The notes below the pieces were generated by a model, which was not told the origin of the DNA, made no database searches, and worked only from the letters and a program-made list of their open reading frames with translations. From Apostichopus japonicus (lineage: Eukaryota; Echinodermata; Holothuroidea; Aspidochirotida; Stichopodidae), in assembly GCF_037975245.1 (NCBI RefSeq), contig NC_092563.1, forward strand, positions 25,826,960-25,890,959: a stretch of 64,000 nucleotides of DNA, written 5' to 3'. This document shows, one piece after another, positions 35,751 to 49,318 of this stretch (the first letter of the stretch is position 1; each line of letters starts with the position of its first letter). A program made the translations under genes and the position numbers.

Positions 35751-37346
35751 CTGAGGAAAAAGAAACATTATAAAGTCCAATATTGAGATCACTGGTTCTT
35801 TTTTGAAACAATAATTACTAGCAGGGGTAATGGTAATTCTATACAGTAGAGTACTTATCATAGAAAGAGACAACAGTGGCTAACAGCTGTTTCAAATAAT
35901 CCTGCATGAGACATAATAAGGTTTCATCTTATCTCCTTTACTGGACAACGTAGAGTAATAATGCACAAAAGTGTTTTCTTATCTCCTTTTCTGGTAACCG
36001 AATGTGATAACTCAGTTCTTCCCAAAAACCTAAGACTTTTAATGATCAGTAGCTCAGCTACTAAGCCGATGTAGCAAACTGTGAAAGGTTCATCTATTTC
36101 AGAGCTTACTCATTCCTGTACAGGCTTTAATATCAAAATAATATGAAAAGAGGTCATGTTAAAGGACAGACCCGTTGATAGCACAATCTCTTAAACAGTT
36201 ACGATACAGGTTAAACCTCTTATTTAGCCTACATGCAACATTGGTTATTTCTGTGTAACCATCAGGTGTGTGCAACTGTATCTAATGCTACACATCAGAA
36301 AAAGATCACTCATATAAATATTTTATCCAATGACTAACCCCCCTAAAAATGAAGAAAAAAATTACTACCTATATAATATAAGTACCAGCATGAGCTCAGT
36401 ACATGCACTGTCTGAACCAACTTCAATAAAAAGATTAGAATCAAAGAGAAGTGTTCCTTCCTCTGCTGACCTAATGTGAGGTTTACATGTCTTTTGTTCC
36501 TATTCATACGACCATTTGAATAAAGTTTTGATAATATGTCCACTTTTGACTTTCATTCTCCAACAACACTCACTTGTAAATATTGAGTAATTGTTTGTCT
36601 CCATCTGATCTCAGATAACCTTCACATGCTCCCCTTTTAGCTAAGGAAAGACTTCACTTGATACATTTGAAACTGTCGTCAAGTTCAATTTACTTCATTT
36701 CCAGACAAATAGTCATTGGCAGACAAAGTTAACCCTTTAGATGCTGCTTACTGTACTTTTTCTGAGATACCATTCATTTCACTTATGACGAGATCCCTAA
36801 ATATAATATTCGTTCACCATTAAGTTAAACAGCATTTGGACACTTGAAAAGCGTTTTACAAAATATGACAACGGTTCCCTGCATTGAACTCAGATAACAA
36901 TGACAGGATTTTATTAAACAAACTGAATTTGTTCATCACCAACTTTGCTACACACTACACAAGCACATAAACAAAATAAAGAGGTATGTCCTGGTTTAAC
37001 CATTTTGGTTTAATTTAATTTTCAGTGCAGACCCCTACCATATATTGATATGGCATTATAATTAACTCTGATTATAGAACATCACCCTCTTTGAGAAACA
37101 AAAACGAAAAAGATAACAAAGGTGAAAGTGTTTCTTCGTATAAATTCTGGTGGCTATTTTTCTCAAGAGTTTTGGTTTATTTCCCACGACATCCAACTTA
37201 GAAGATATGCAGCACATGAGCCAAATTTATACACACCCATAAAGGCCCATATATGTAACTATCTTTCAACCTTACTGGATGGAAAAAATACAATATGGTT
37301 TGGGACAAAGACTATGACTAACCTTTGACATAAACATGACACTCAC

Positions 37347-37598
37347 CTTCCACAACATCAACACAGAAGGTGCAAGTAGCTGTGTTACCAGAGGGATCTT
37401 CAAAAATATAGGTCACTGTTGTACTTCCACTCTGGAAGAATTGTCCAGGATTATTAGTTCTTGATTGAAGATTTACAGTCCCAGAGTTATCAGTAGCAGT
37501 AGGTTCACGGAATTGAACCGTGGTGCCAAATCCATTCAGAGGTATGGTCTCTGTAACATCTAGTCCTACACAGGCTACAACTGGTGGTATGGTATCAA
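37347..37598 (-). CDS. HYR exon, module Q6 type B' (extra cysteine)
   Basis: 84 codons, B' subtype with VDTIPPVVAC at the start and the extra cysteine in CTFCVDVVEG. The exon ends at a GTGAGT donor where ordinary B exons use GTATGT. The introns on both sides differ from ordinary B modules but match Q2. Confidence 0.93.
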
Positions 37599-37673
37599 CT
37601 GAGGTGAAGATAAACACATTTATCAAAGTACAGTGTTGCTGTCAAAAGATTAACTATGACACTGTGCAGCTTT

Positions 37674-38688
37674 AGGGTGCTCTTACACTAGATCCGGATC
37701 AGATTCCCTGACATAATCAGACGATCATCTCTACATGGGGTAAACTTATGCATTGATCCGGATGCATTTACAGTTGAGTCGTACTCTGATCCTCCATAGC
37801 TATGACTGGATGTTGGTAAAAATATTAGATTGGAAATGTGTCATACGCAGCCACAGATCGCGTAGTACGTATACTCCAAAAATTTCATTGCCATGCCAGC
37901 ATCGCCTTTGGGTGGCAATACTACGTATGCACGGCCTACATGCACTCAATCTATGTAGAAATTAGCACATGCATGATACAGGCAGAAACACAAGCTAAAC
38001 TAGCAAGATGGAGATTCAAAGGCTAGTTGCTGATTCTTATTGTACCATATGTAAGGATGATCAGGATGCAGGCTTTTGACAATGAAAATCAAAGGAGAAG
38101 ACTTGCCCTGTTCTTCCCCGAGGCAAGAAGACGTACTTCACACATGTTTGTTTGAAGACGTACTTTACACAAGTGCTGCAGATATTACTTGCCGAAGTCA
38201 TGATGGAAGAACAACACCATTTACAGAGGGCAAGGTGGATGGAACCAAGCACAGATGCAAACTGGGATCACATGCTTCAGCATTTAAACGGTGAATGACG
38301 AATTTCAAACTTACATAATAGCTTCTACAAATATTTAGGAAAAGTCACACCTACAATAGGGATAGATCCAGCAATCAAAACGGGAACTAAACTCTAAAAG
38401 TGACTACGCAGAGATATAGCTGCGTAGAAAATGCAATGAGAAATATGTGACTGTGAAGGACTAGAAATTCACGCCAGAATGCATGTAACATAATGAGGTC
38501 ACCAGAGATCTCGGGTCACTGTTGATGCGGGAGTGTTTACATTACAAAATTGATCTTGACATCTGTATCAGATCCTGGTCTCTGCCAGCATCAATATAGG
38601 AGGATCAGATCCGGATCTGAATTCTGTTTACACTCCAGCCGTGATCTCGACGTCAGGATCAGATCATGATCTAGTGTAAAAGCACCCT
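37674..38688. mobile_element. MITE, 1.0 kb, GGGTGC termini, in Q6 C-B' intron
   Basis: The left end AGGGTGCTCTTACACTAGATC is the inverse of the right end, with one mismatch. A TA lies at both edges. Subterminal zones are rich in GATCCGGATC and AGGATCAGATC motifs. No transposase. I cannot assign a superfamily; a TA duplication would fit Tc1/mariner. Confidence 0.8.
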
Positions 38689-39271
38689 AAGGCTCTAAAC
38701 ATGTTGTGATCATGAAAGTTGTAGTAGAAAAAGAGATATATTTTGAAAGAGATGACAGAATAAATATTATTCAGTTTGTAACTTGTGGGAATTTCTTGTC
38801 GAGTGCATATAGAGGATAATCATATGCCCTTGCTAGTAACAGAAAGAAATTTAGATAAACTTGTATCATGCAAATGCAAGACACAACAGCAGCCTATAAA
38901 GTAGCACGCATACTTGTAGCATATACATAATTTTGTTTAGCTGTTCATAACTTTTGAACATACTAGCAGCTTAATATCCCTGTAACCTTAGTGTAATATA
39001 TGAACCATGAGCATCTGCACAGATATGTAGAGGGGCGGTGGTGGAGGGGGGGGATGGTTTCTACTCTGAAATGACATACCTGAACAAAAGTGATTTGGCT
39101 GCTTTCCAAATTACAAAGTTTGCAAGCTGTTAAACTACTTCAGACAAACTGATGATGCTTTGTGCAAAATCATTTCCATCTACTATATCAGCAACAACAA
39201 TCATTGAGTGTGATTTGTATTATGGAGCGATAAGGCTTAGCTTTTAAATATTTGTATTTAAAAAAACTTAC

Positions 39272-39520
39272 TTTCAGTGACAATGACCCTGAATGTACAT
39301 TCAGCAGTGTTTCCAGCGGGATCAACAAAGATATAAGTTACTTGTGTTACTCCTGAACTAAAGAAGGTTCCTGGACCGTGGGTTCTTTGCTGAAGTGAAA
39401 CAACTCCAGAGTCATCGGTTGCTGTTGGCTCAGTATAGAAGACGAGTCTTCCTCCTGTTCCTAATGCTGTTGTTTCAGTCACATCTGGAATACAGCTCAC
39501 AACCGGTAGGACATTATCCT
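39272..39520 (-). CDS. HYR exon, module Q6 type C
   Basis: 83 codons, EDNVLPVVSC start, GTAAGT donor. The next exon in the transcript is 1.67 kb away because a MITE occupies the intron. Confidence 0.93.
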
Positions 39521-39710
39521 CTAAAATATGGAAAGACAAAATGTTGTTTTGGAGACTGCAGATGTCTAGCTTGATTTCAAGTAGAGTTATCAGTGTAATG
39601 TTACTCACATGACATTGATCTTGTCATTTATTAGCACAATGTTACCCATAAAGGTGTGTTTCTCTGTCAACAGCTTTAAATCTTAAGCTATTACAGGATT
39701 GTACTCATAC

Positions 39711-39959
39711 CTGGAGTAACTGTGACAGTAAAAATGCAAAATGCTGTTTGTCCACTTGGGTCAACAAAGATGTATGTCACTTGTGTTGTTCCTGGGCTGA
39801 AAAAGTCTCCAGGTGCATGACTTCTAGATTGAAGAGAAACAACTCCTGAGTTATCAGTAGCTGTTGGCTCTGTCCAAAACACAGTGGTACCAGTGCTGTC
39901 AATTGTCACTGTTCTTGTGATGTCTTGGATGCAGGTAACATCAGGTGGTGTATCATCAA
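39711..39959 (-). CDS. HYR exon, module Q6 type D
   Basis: 83 codons, D-side flanks like Q3 and Q4. Acceptor TTTTCAG, donor GTATGA. Confidence 0.93.
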
Positions 39960-40922
39960 CTGAAAAGATCAAATGAAGAGTCTGAAAGCTAATGGAACTT
40001 GCTTGAACTATTAAAATTCATTTCAAACTTTAAAAATGATTGAATTTTCTTTCAGTGGCTAATGCCAGGGTCTGACGTTAAAACAGTCACAAATTGTGAC
40101 AGTATTCTGATATATATTTAACAAACTCATGTCAAAGTTCTGAAATGATGATTCTCAGCAATTATCTGTTTTCATAGCAAAACTAGGTTTCATAGCATAC
40201 CAATGCTAAACACCAATATTTCCTAGGTGTATCCCAATGAATTCTGATAGAAAGAACGGCTTTAATCACCCCAAATGCTCAGAATTATAATTTGATCTGA
40301 TAGAAATGTCAATGTGATTATTTACTGCTTCAAAATAACCACAAGGTTATTTAAATGTAAGATATATCAGCTTACTTATATCCATTGTCACAACTTTAAG
40401 CTATGCATAGAATCAAGTGATATTTGCAGTTGCTAACTGATATGCATAGTTTGTACCGCCATAACTTATAGTCAACTATCTATGAAAACAGTTCTCACAC
40501 TACTTCAGATATGTTGATCAAATAGCTGTATGTAATCAACACTTTTCTGTGTGTTATAATTACAAATGATAACTTTGACCTTTCTGATACCAATGATGTA
40601 CCAAATTAACAGAATCATATATAGTGAGAGAACCATGTAATATCTTCAGCTGCATCATCAAAGCTGGCATCTGTCAAGATAACTAAACCGTTTCTTAAGC
40701 AAACTACATGAGTACTTGGTATGAATACTTTAACTGGTTCTAAGAACAAATAAAACAAAAACATCTTACACTTCCTTCATTAAACACTTCTATGTCCTGT
40801 CTTTACTTCATCAAAGTCATGCCATAAGTCATCAAAACATGTCCTAACCACAAACTGGAATGAATATACATCTTTTACACTATGTAATATTAATATTGAC
40901 AAACAAGCATAGGTTAACTTAC

Positions 40923-41171
40923 CCTCCACTACACTGATATCAAAAACACAATCAGCTGTGTTCCCACTTGGATCTGCAAAGATGTAAGTCACTGTTGTTG
41001 TTCCTGTCTGAAAGAACTGTCCGGATCTTCGTGTAGCTGACAAAACTGATGCTGTTCCTGAATTGTCTGTAGCTGTTGGCTCTGTAAAGTCTACCACAAC
41101 ACCAAAGCTATTTAGCGGTATCTCTCGCGTAATATCACTGATGCAGCTGACCACAGGTGGTATATTGTCCA
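40923..41171 (-). CDS. HYR exon, module Q5 type A
   Basis: 83 codons, young A subfamily. Unique proline-to-serine change: RRSGQFF where all others have a proline before glycine. Flanking intron is nearly identical to Q6 over more than 1.3 kb. Confidence 0.93.
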
Positions 41172-42441
41172 CTGAGGAAAAAGAAACATTATAAAGTCCA
41201 ATATTGAGATCACTGGTTCTTTTTTGAAACAATAATTACTAGCAGGGGTAATGGTAATTCTATACAGTAGAGTACTTATCATAGAAAGAGACAACAGTGG
41301 CTAACAGCTGTTTCAAATAATCCTGCATGAGACATAATAAGGTTTCATCTTATCTCCTTTACTGGACAACGTAGAGTAATAATGCACAAAAGTGTTTTCT
41401 TATCTCCTTTTCTGGTAACCGAATGTGATAACTCAGTTCTTCCCAAAAACCTAAGACTTTTAATGATCAGTAGCTCAGCTACTAAGCCGATGTAGCAAAC
41501 TGTGAAAGGTTCATCTATTTCAGAGCTTACTCATTCCTGTACAGGCTTTAATATCAAAATAATATGAAAAGAGGTCATGTTAAAGGACAGACCCGTTGAT
41601 AGCACAATCTCTTAAACAGTTACGATACAGGTTAAACCTCTTATTTAGCCTACATGCAACATTGGTTATTTCTGTGTAACCATCAGGTGTGTGCAACTGT
41701 ATCTAATGCTACACATCAGAAAAAGATCACTCATATAAATATTTTATCCAATGACTAACCCCCCTAAAAATGAAGAAAAAAATTACTACCTATATAATAT
41801 AAGTACCAGCATGAGCTCAGTACATGCACTGTCTGAACCAACTTCAATAAAAAGATTAGAATCAAAGAGAAGTGTTCCTTCCTCTGCTGACCTAATGTGA
41901 GGTTTACATGTCTTTTGTTCCTATTCATACGACCATTTGAATAAAGTTTTGATAATATGTCCACTTTTGACTTTCATTCTCCAACAACACTCACTTGTAA
42001 ATATTGAGTAATTGTTTGTCTCCATCTGATCTCAGATAACCTTCACATGCTCCCCTTTTAGCTAAGGAAAGACTTCACTTGATACATTTGAAACTGTCGT
42101 CAAGTTCAATTTACTTCATTTCCAGACAAATAGTCATTGGCAGACAAAGTTAACCCTATAGATGCTGCTTACTGTACTTTTTCTGAGACACCAATCAATG
42201 ATAGTGCATCTGTATTTATATAACTTAACGCATAAATCTTTATCTTTGGCAATTTTGAGCAATTAACCATTTTTATCAAATCTCCTTGAAAGCTGACCTC
42301 AGTAGCCAGGTTGTTAAATGTCACATGTCAATTCTTGCTTGAGACCATAGCATAGATCTAGTTCAAAGCTAGTAGGAAAAACTGATACAGGTGACAGTTG
42401 TATTCATTACATAGAGAAAGGACAACAAAGCTATGACATAC

Positions 42442-42693
42442 CTTCAGTAATGATGATGTTAAATGAACACCGGGCTGTATTTCCTGATGGATCTATAAAC
42501 ACATATGTTACTTCTGTGGTTCCACTCTGGAAGAATTGACCAGGGGTGTGTGTTCTTGATTGGACAGTTGCAGTCCCAGAGTTATCAGTAGCAGTAGGTT
42601 CACGGAATTGGACGGTAGTGCCAAATCCATTCAGAGGTATGGTCTCTGTTACATCTAGTCCTACACAAGCTATCACTGGTGGTACTTCGTCAA
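42442..42693 (-). CDS. HYR exon, module Q5 type B
   Basis: 84 codons, protein identical to Q7-B. The following B-A intron switches from Q7-like to Q6-like sequence, so the module is a recombinant. Confidence 0.93.
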
Positions 42694-43081
42694 CTGAAGA
42701 TTTAAAAGTTGAAATTTTAATCAAATTGGCAACTCAACTTTGAATTAACTATTATGGCTAAGAGCATATATTTACACAGAGCGCCATTTGTAACATTACA
42801 TCAAGAATTTGCTTCAAATTGACTTTGAAAGAGCAAGGAAATTGTCAATTTAATTACAGTTTAAACTGAACATACAGTATAATAAATGATGACATCAACT
42901 TAGAATTGGCTGATGTAGAAATTACAACGTTTGTAAGCTGTTAAACTACTTCAGACACACTGATGATGCTTTGTGCAAAATCATTTCCATCTACTATATC
43001 AGCAACACAATCATTGAGTGTGATTTGTATTATGGAGCAATAAGGCTTAGCTTTTAATTATTTGTATTTAAAAAGACTTAC

Positions 43082-43330
43082 TTTCAGTGACAATGACCCT
43101 GAATGTACATTCAGCAGTGTTTCCAGCGGGATCAACAAAGATATAAGTTACTTGTGTTACTCCTGAACTAAAGAAGGTTCCTGGACCGTGGGTTCTTTGC
43201 TGAAGTGAAACAACTCCAGAGTCATCGGTTGCTGTTGGCTCAGTATAGAAGACGAGTCTTCCTCCTGTTCCTAATGCTGTTGTTTCAGTCACATCTGGAA
43301 TACAGCTCACAACCGGTAGGACATTATCCT
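43082..43330 (-). CDS. HYR exon, module Q5 type C
   Basis: 83 codons, starts EDNVLPVVSC and uses a GTAAGT donor. The sequence matches Q7-C through exon and introns. Confidence 0.93.
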
Positions 43331-43517
43331 CTAAAATATGGAAAGACAAAATGTTGTTTTGCAGACTGCAGATGTCTAGCTTTGATTTCAAGTAGAGTTA
43401 TCAGTGTAATGTTACATCACAGTAATCTTGTCATTTATTAGCACAATGTTATGCATAAAGGTGTGTTTCTCTGCCAACAGCTTTAAATCTTAAGCTATTA
43501 CATGAATGTACACATAC

Positions 43518-43766
43518 CTGGAGTAACTGTGACAGTAAAAATGCAAAATGCTGTTTGTCCACTTGGGTCAACAAAGATGTATGTCACTTGTGTTGTTCCT
43601 GGGCTGAAAAAGTCTCCAGGTGCATGACTTCTAGATTGAAGAGAAACAACTCCTGAGTTATCAGTAGCTGTTGGCTCTGTCCAAAACACAGTGGTACCAG
43701 TGCTGTCAATTGTCACTGTTCTTGTGATGTCTTGGATGCAGGTAACATCAGGTGGTGTATCATCAA
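43518..43766 (-). CDS. HYR exon, module Q5 type D
   Basis: 83 codons. The exon and both flanks match Q7-D, including the ATGCAT variant in the D-C intron, rather than its immediate neighbours Q4 and Q6. Confidence 0.93.
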
Positions 43767-44729
43767 CTGAAAAGATCAAATGAAGAGTCTGAAAGCTAAT
43801 GGAACTTGCTTGAACTATTAAATTCATTTCAAACTTTAAAAATGATTGAATTTTCTTTCAGTGGCTAATGCCAGGGTCTGACGTTAAAACAGTCACAAAT
43901 TGTGACAGTATTCTGATATATATTTAACAAACTCATGTCAAAGTTCTGAAATGATGATTCTCAGCAATTATCTGTTTTCATAGCAAAACTAGGTTTCATA
44001 GCATACCAATGCTAAACACCAATATTTCCTAGGTGTATCCCAATGAATTCTGATAGAAAGAACGGCTTTAATCACCCCAAATGCTCAGAATTATAATTTG
44101 ATCTGATAGAAATGTCAATGTGATTATTTACTGCTTCAAAATAACCACAAGGTTATTTAAATGTAAGATATATCAGCTTACTTATATCCATTGTCACAAC
44201 TTTTAAGCTATGCATAGAATCAAGTGATATTTGCAGTTGCTAACTGATATGCATAGTTTGTACCGCCATAACTTATAGTCAACTATCTATGAAAACAGTT
44301 CTCACACTACTTCAGATATGTTGATCAAATAGCTGTATGTAATCAACACTTTTCTGTGTGTTATAATTACAAATGATAACTTTGACCTTTCTGATACCAA
44401 TGATGTACCAAATTAACAGAATCATATATAGTAAGAGAACCATTTAATATCTTCAGCTGCATCATCAAAGCTGGCATCTGTCAAGATAACTAAACCATTT
44501 CTTAAGCAAACTACATGAGTACTTGGTATGAATACTTTAACTGGTTCTAAGAACAAATAAAACAAAAACATCTTACACTTCCTTCATTAAGCACTTCTAT
44601 GTCCTGTCTTTACTTCATCAAAGTCATGCCATAAGTCATCAAAACATGTCCTAACCACAAACTGGAATGAATATACATCTTTTACACTATGTAATATTAA
44701 TATTGACAAACAAGCATAGGTTAACTTAC

Positions 44730-44978
44730 CCTCCACTACACTGATATCAAAAACACAATCAGCTGTGTTCCCACTTGGATCTGCAAAGATGTAAGTCACT
44801 GTTGTTGTTCCTGTCTGAAAGAACTGTCCGGGTCTTCGTGTAGCTGACAAAACTGATGCTGTTCCTGAATTGTCTGTAGCTGTTGGCTCTGTAAAGTCTA
44901 CCACAACACCAAAGCTATTTAGCGGTATCTCTCGCGTAATATCACTGATGCAGCTGACCACAGGTGGTATATTGTCCA
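44730..44978 (-). CDS. HYR exon, module Q4 type A
   Basis: 83 codons, young A subfamily. The sequence 5' of the acceptor has a single copy-specific base (plus strand aatactgag for aatattgag). Confidence 0.93.
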
Positions 44979-46233
44979 CTGAGGAAAAAGAAACATTATA
45001 AAGTCCAATACTGAGATCACTGGTTCTTTTTTGAAACAATAATTACTAGCAGGGGTAATGGTAATTCTATACAGTAGAGTACTATCATAGAAAGAGACAA
45101 CAGTGGCTAACAGCCGTTTCAAATAATCCTGCATGAGACATAATAAGGTTTCATCTTATCTCCTTTACTGGACAACGTAGAGTAATAATGCACAAAAGTG
45201 TTTTCTTATCTCCTTTTCTGGTAACCAAATGTGATAACTCAGTTCTTCCCAAAAACCTAAGACTTTTAATGATCAGTAGCTCAGCTACTAAGCCGATGTA
45301 GCAAACTGTGAAAGGTTCATCTATTTCAAAGCTTACTCATTCCTGTACAGGCTTTAATATCAAAATAATATTTAAAGGACAGACCCGTTGATAGCACAAT
45401 CTCTTAAACAGTTACGATACAGGTTAAACCTCTTATTTAGCCTACATGCAACATTGGTTATTTCTGTGTAACCATCAGGTGTGTGCAACTGTATCTCATG
45501 CTACACATCAGAAAAAGATCACTCATATAAATATTTTATCCAATGACTAACCCCCCTAAAAATGAAGAAAAAAATTACTACCTATATAATATAAGTACCA
45601 GCATGAGCTCAGTACATGCACTGTCTGAACCAACTTCAATAAAAAGATTAGAATCAAAGAGAAGTGTTCCTTCCTCTGCTGACCTAATGTGAGGTTTACA
45701 TGTCTTTTGTTCCTATTCATACGACCATTTGAATAAAGTTTTGATAATATGTCCACTTTTGACTTTCATTCTCCAACAACACTCACTTGTAAATATTGAG
45801 TAATTGTTTGTCTCCATCTGATCTCAGATAACCTTCACATGCTCCCCTTTTAGCTAAGGAAAGACTTCACTTGATACATTTGAAACTGTCGTCAAGTTCA
45901 ATTTACTTCATTTCCAGACAAATAGTCATTGGCAGACAAAGTTAACCATTTAGATGCTGCTTACTGTACTTTTTCTGAGACACCAATCAATGATAGTGCA
46001 TCTGTATTTATATAACTTAACGCATAAATCTTTATCTTTGGCAATTTTGAGCAATTAACCATTTTTATCAAATCTCCTTGAAAGCTGACCTCAGTAGCCA
46101 GGTTGTTAAATGTCACATGTCAATTCTTGCTTGAGACCATAGCATAGATCTAGTTCAAAGCTAGTAGGAAAAACTGATAAAGGTGACAGTTGTATTCATT
46201 ACATAGAGAAAGGACAACAAAGCTATGACATAC

Positions 46234-46485
46234 CTTCAGTAATGATGATGTTAAATGAACACCGGGCTGTATTTCCTGATGGATCTATAAACACATATGT
46301 TACTTCTGTGGTTCCACTCTGGAAGAATTGACCAGGGGTGTGTGTTCTTGATTGGACAGTTGCAGTCCCAGAGTTATCAGTAGCAGTAGGTTCACGGAAT
46401 TGGACGGTAGTGCCAAATCCATTCAGAGGTATGGTCTCTGTTACATCTAGTCCTACACAAGCTATCACTGGTGGTACTTCGTCAA
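46234..46485 (-). CDS. HYR exon, module Q4 type B
   Basis: 84 codons, protein identical to the Q3, Q5 and Q7 B copies. Acceptor CTTCAG, donor GTATGT. Confidence 0.93.
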
Positions 46486-46874
46486 CTGAAGATTTAAAAG
46501 TTGAAATTTTAATCAAATTGGCAACTCAACTTTGAATTAACTATTATGGCTAAGAGCATATATTTACACAGAGCGCCATTTGTAACATTACATCAAGAAT
46601 TTGCTTCAAATTGACTTTGAAAGAGCAAGGAAATTGTCAATTTAATTACAGTTTAAACTGAACATACAGTATAATAAATGATGACATCAACTTAGAATTG
46701 GCTGACGTAGAAATTACAACGTTTGTAAGCTGTTAAACTTCTTCAGACACACTGATGATGCTTTGTGCAAAATCATTTCCATCTACTATATCAGCAACAC
46801 AATCATTGAGTGTGATTTGTATTGTGGACCAATAAGGCTTAGCTATTAAATTATTTGCATTTAAAAAGACTCAC

Positions 46875-47123
46875 TTTCAGTGACAATGACCCTGAATGTA
46901 CATTCAGCAGTGCTTCCAGCGGGATCAACAAAGGTATAAGTTACTTGTGTTACTCCTGAACTAAAGAAGGTTCCTGGACCGTGGGTTCTTTGCTGAAGTG
47001 AAACAACTCCAGAGTCATCGGTTGCTGTTGGCTCAGTATAGAAGACGAGTCTTCCTCCTGTTCCTAATGCTGTTGTTTCAGTCACATCTGGAATACAGCT
47101 CACAACCGGTGGGACATTATCCT
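46875..47123 (-). CDS. HYR exon, module Q4 type C
   Basis: 83 codons with the same YTF, AGST and GTGAGT-donor variants as Q3. Starts EDNVPPVVSC with the PP pair intact, unlike Q5-Q7. Confidence 0.93.
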
Positions 47124-47313
47124 CTAAAATATGGAAAGACAAAATGTTGTTTTGGAGACTGCAGATGTCTAGCTTGATTTCAAGTAGAGTTATCAGTGTA
47201 ATGTTACTCACATGACATTGATCTTGTCATTTATTAGCACAATGTTACCCATAAAGGTGTGTTTCTCTGTCAACAGCTTTAAATCTTAAGCTATTACAGG
47301 ATTGTACTCATAC

Positions 47314-47562
47314 CTGGAGTAACTGTGACAGTAAAAATGCAAAATGCTGTTTGTCCACTTGGGTCAACAAAGATGTATGTCACTTGTGTTGTTCCTGGGC
47401 TGAAAAAGTCTCCAGGAGCATGACTTCTAGATTGAAGAGAAACAACTTCTGAGTTATCAGTAGCTGTTGGCTCTGTCCAAAACACAGTGGTACCAGTGCT
47501 GTCAATTGTCACTGTTCTTGTGATGTCTTGGATGCAGGTAACATCAGGTGGTGTATCATCAA
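47314..47562 (-). CDS. HYR exon, module Q4 type D
   Basis: 83 codons, the only D copy with glutamate in place of the conserved glycine of TDNSG (reads TDNSE). That glycine is nearly invariant across the window, so the change may affect this domain. A 1.7-kb insertion lies in the intron upstream of this exon in the transcript. Confidence 0.92.
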
Positions 47563-47636
47563 CTGAAAAGATCAAATGAAGAGTCTGAAAGCTAATGGAA
47601 CTTGCTTGAACTATTAAAATTCATTTCAAACTTTAA

Positions 47637-49318
47637 CAAGAGCATCAATGATGCAGTATCTCAATACTGGAAGTTCTAATTTGGATTCCTAGTTTCATAT
47701 CTTTGCTCTGTCTCTACAATTATCAATATCAATATATATAATATTTTTGGTCATATAGTTTGACGTCAATGACAACAGTCAAATAAGAAGAGGCGAACAA
47801 CTCAACCATATTCTTGATGCCCACCTTGAGAAAGCTAGGCCTATCGACCTACTGTACCTTACTGTAGACTGTAGTGGTGACTACCATCAAAACTGTGTAC
47901 ACTTCCAAGTATCAAAACAACCCACGTTTTTCCTTCTCAATAATTTTGACATGAAGATTTCGTGGATTTATGACTTGGAAAAAATAATGTACAAGTAGAT
48001 TACAAGTTTTTATTTCAAAGTGATGGGTGGCCTCCTCCTCTCCTTATAGCCACCCCAGTTCCTCTCCATTTTAGTATTTTCTTTTAATTCTTTGAATATT
48101 TGATGTCAAACATCACAGGTTCAAAAGAAAGCTAAACATACTTCTTATAACCTTATAGTTATACATCTTATATCCTTATAAATAAAACATAACCTTATTT
48201 AATTTTTATAGTCTTATAAAAGTTGTGATGCTATGGCTGGCTCCTCTTTTATACATACTCCAGTGAAAATAAAATGTGATAGATTATAATTTTTGTTCTT
48301 AATTCTTTCTTTTTTTTGGGGGGAGGGGGGGTTAAAGAAATATACCAAACAAGCTGTTAATTCATAATGATGCTTCATTCTAGAAATGCACAATATACAC
48401 TCGATTCCAAATTAATAGTTGTTGTTTATACCATTCACATTATGTTAAATTTATGGAGTCACAGTTAAAATGTAAGTTGGAAACTTAAGTTAAAATTAAA
48501 ACACACTGTAAGGCAATCGAACAAACTTACTGCACCCTGCCCCAAAACTGCCTGAACACCACCAGTACAATGCTAATGTGGCCATTACTAAATGAAAGTC
48601 TAATATAGGATGCACTACTGTAGGCCTAGCCTAAACTTGTAAACACAACAATGTGTATACGTAATTATACAAAAATACCTGATGGGCAATCAAACAAACT
48701 TATCATGACTCTTGCTCTGAAAAACTACCTGAACAACAGTACAATCCTTAAATTGATATTACTAACACCATGGAGCTATAAACAGACGAAGTCCTAATAT
48801 AAATTAAATGTAGTACGACAATGTGTATGAAATTAGTGTGCAATACACTACCAGTACCAGCAGCATATCTCACAACAGTATAGAAATTGGTCGCGAGGGT
48901 GGCCATTTTCGTATATCTAACATGTAGCTGCCATGTGTCCTAACCAATCTGCTACAAACCAGAATTGGAGGCGGGGCTTGAGTCATTGCCAATCTGCTAC
49001 AAACCAGACTTGGAGGCGGGGCTTAATTATCAAAAACAAGGAAACAAACAAGTTTTGTAGCGTGTGCAAAAAAGCCTTGTGTTCAACGGTTTATCAGAGG
49101 GATTTGGCCAAATTTGGACATAAATCGGTGAAAAAGTCATGGAATGAGATACAATTCTGGAATAAAAAATAGTAACTTTTGTTGGCCTATATGATATATG
49201 CTTGCTCTGGAAATTTCAGAGAAAAAGAACTTTGTATGAAGACGCTGAAAAATTTTTAAGAGAAGAGAGAGTCCCACTTACTGTTACAATATCTCTATAC
49301 ATGTAATGTATTGAGATA
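47637..49318. mobile_element. 1.7-kb insertion specific to Q4-Q3 intron, class unknown
   Basis: In the other modules ctttaaaaatgattg is continuous; here it is split after ctttaa and resumes at 49319. TATCTCAATAC at 47657-47667 recurs inverted at 49308-49318. An internal 45-bp tandem pair (48944 and 48989, core tctgctacaaaccaga) is present. A TAA on both sides may be a target duplication. No coding potential recognised. Confidence 0.65.

Noticed and set aside
44587-45039. Each 150-codon type A frame taken as a separate intronless gene.
   Set aside because: Splice sites with phase-1 borders at both ends of the HYR part, and the lack of promoter or start context, show that these are exons of one gene.
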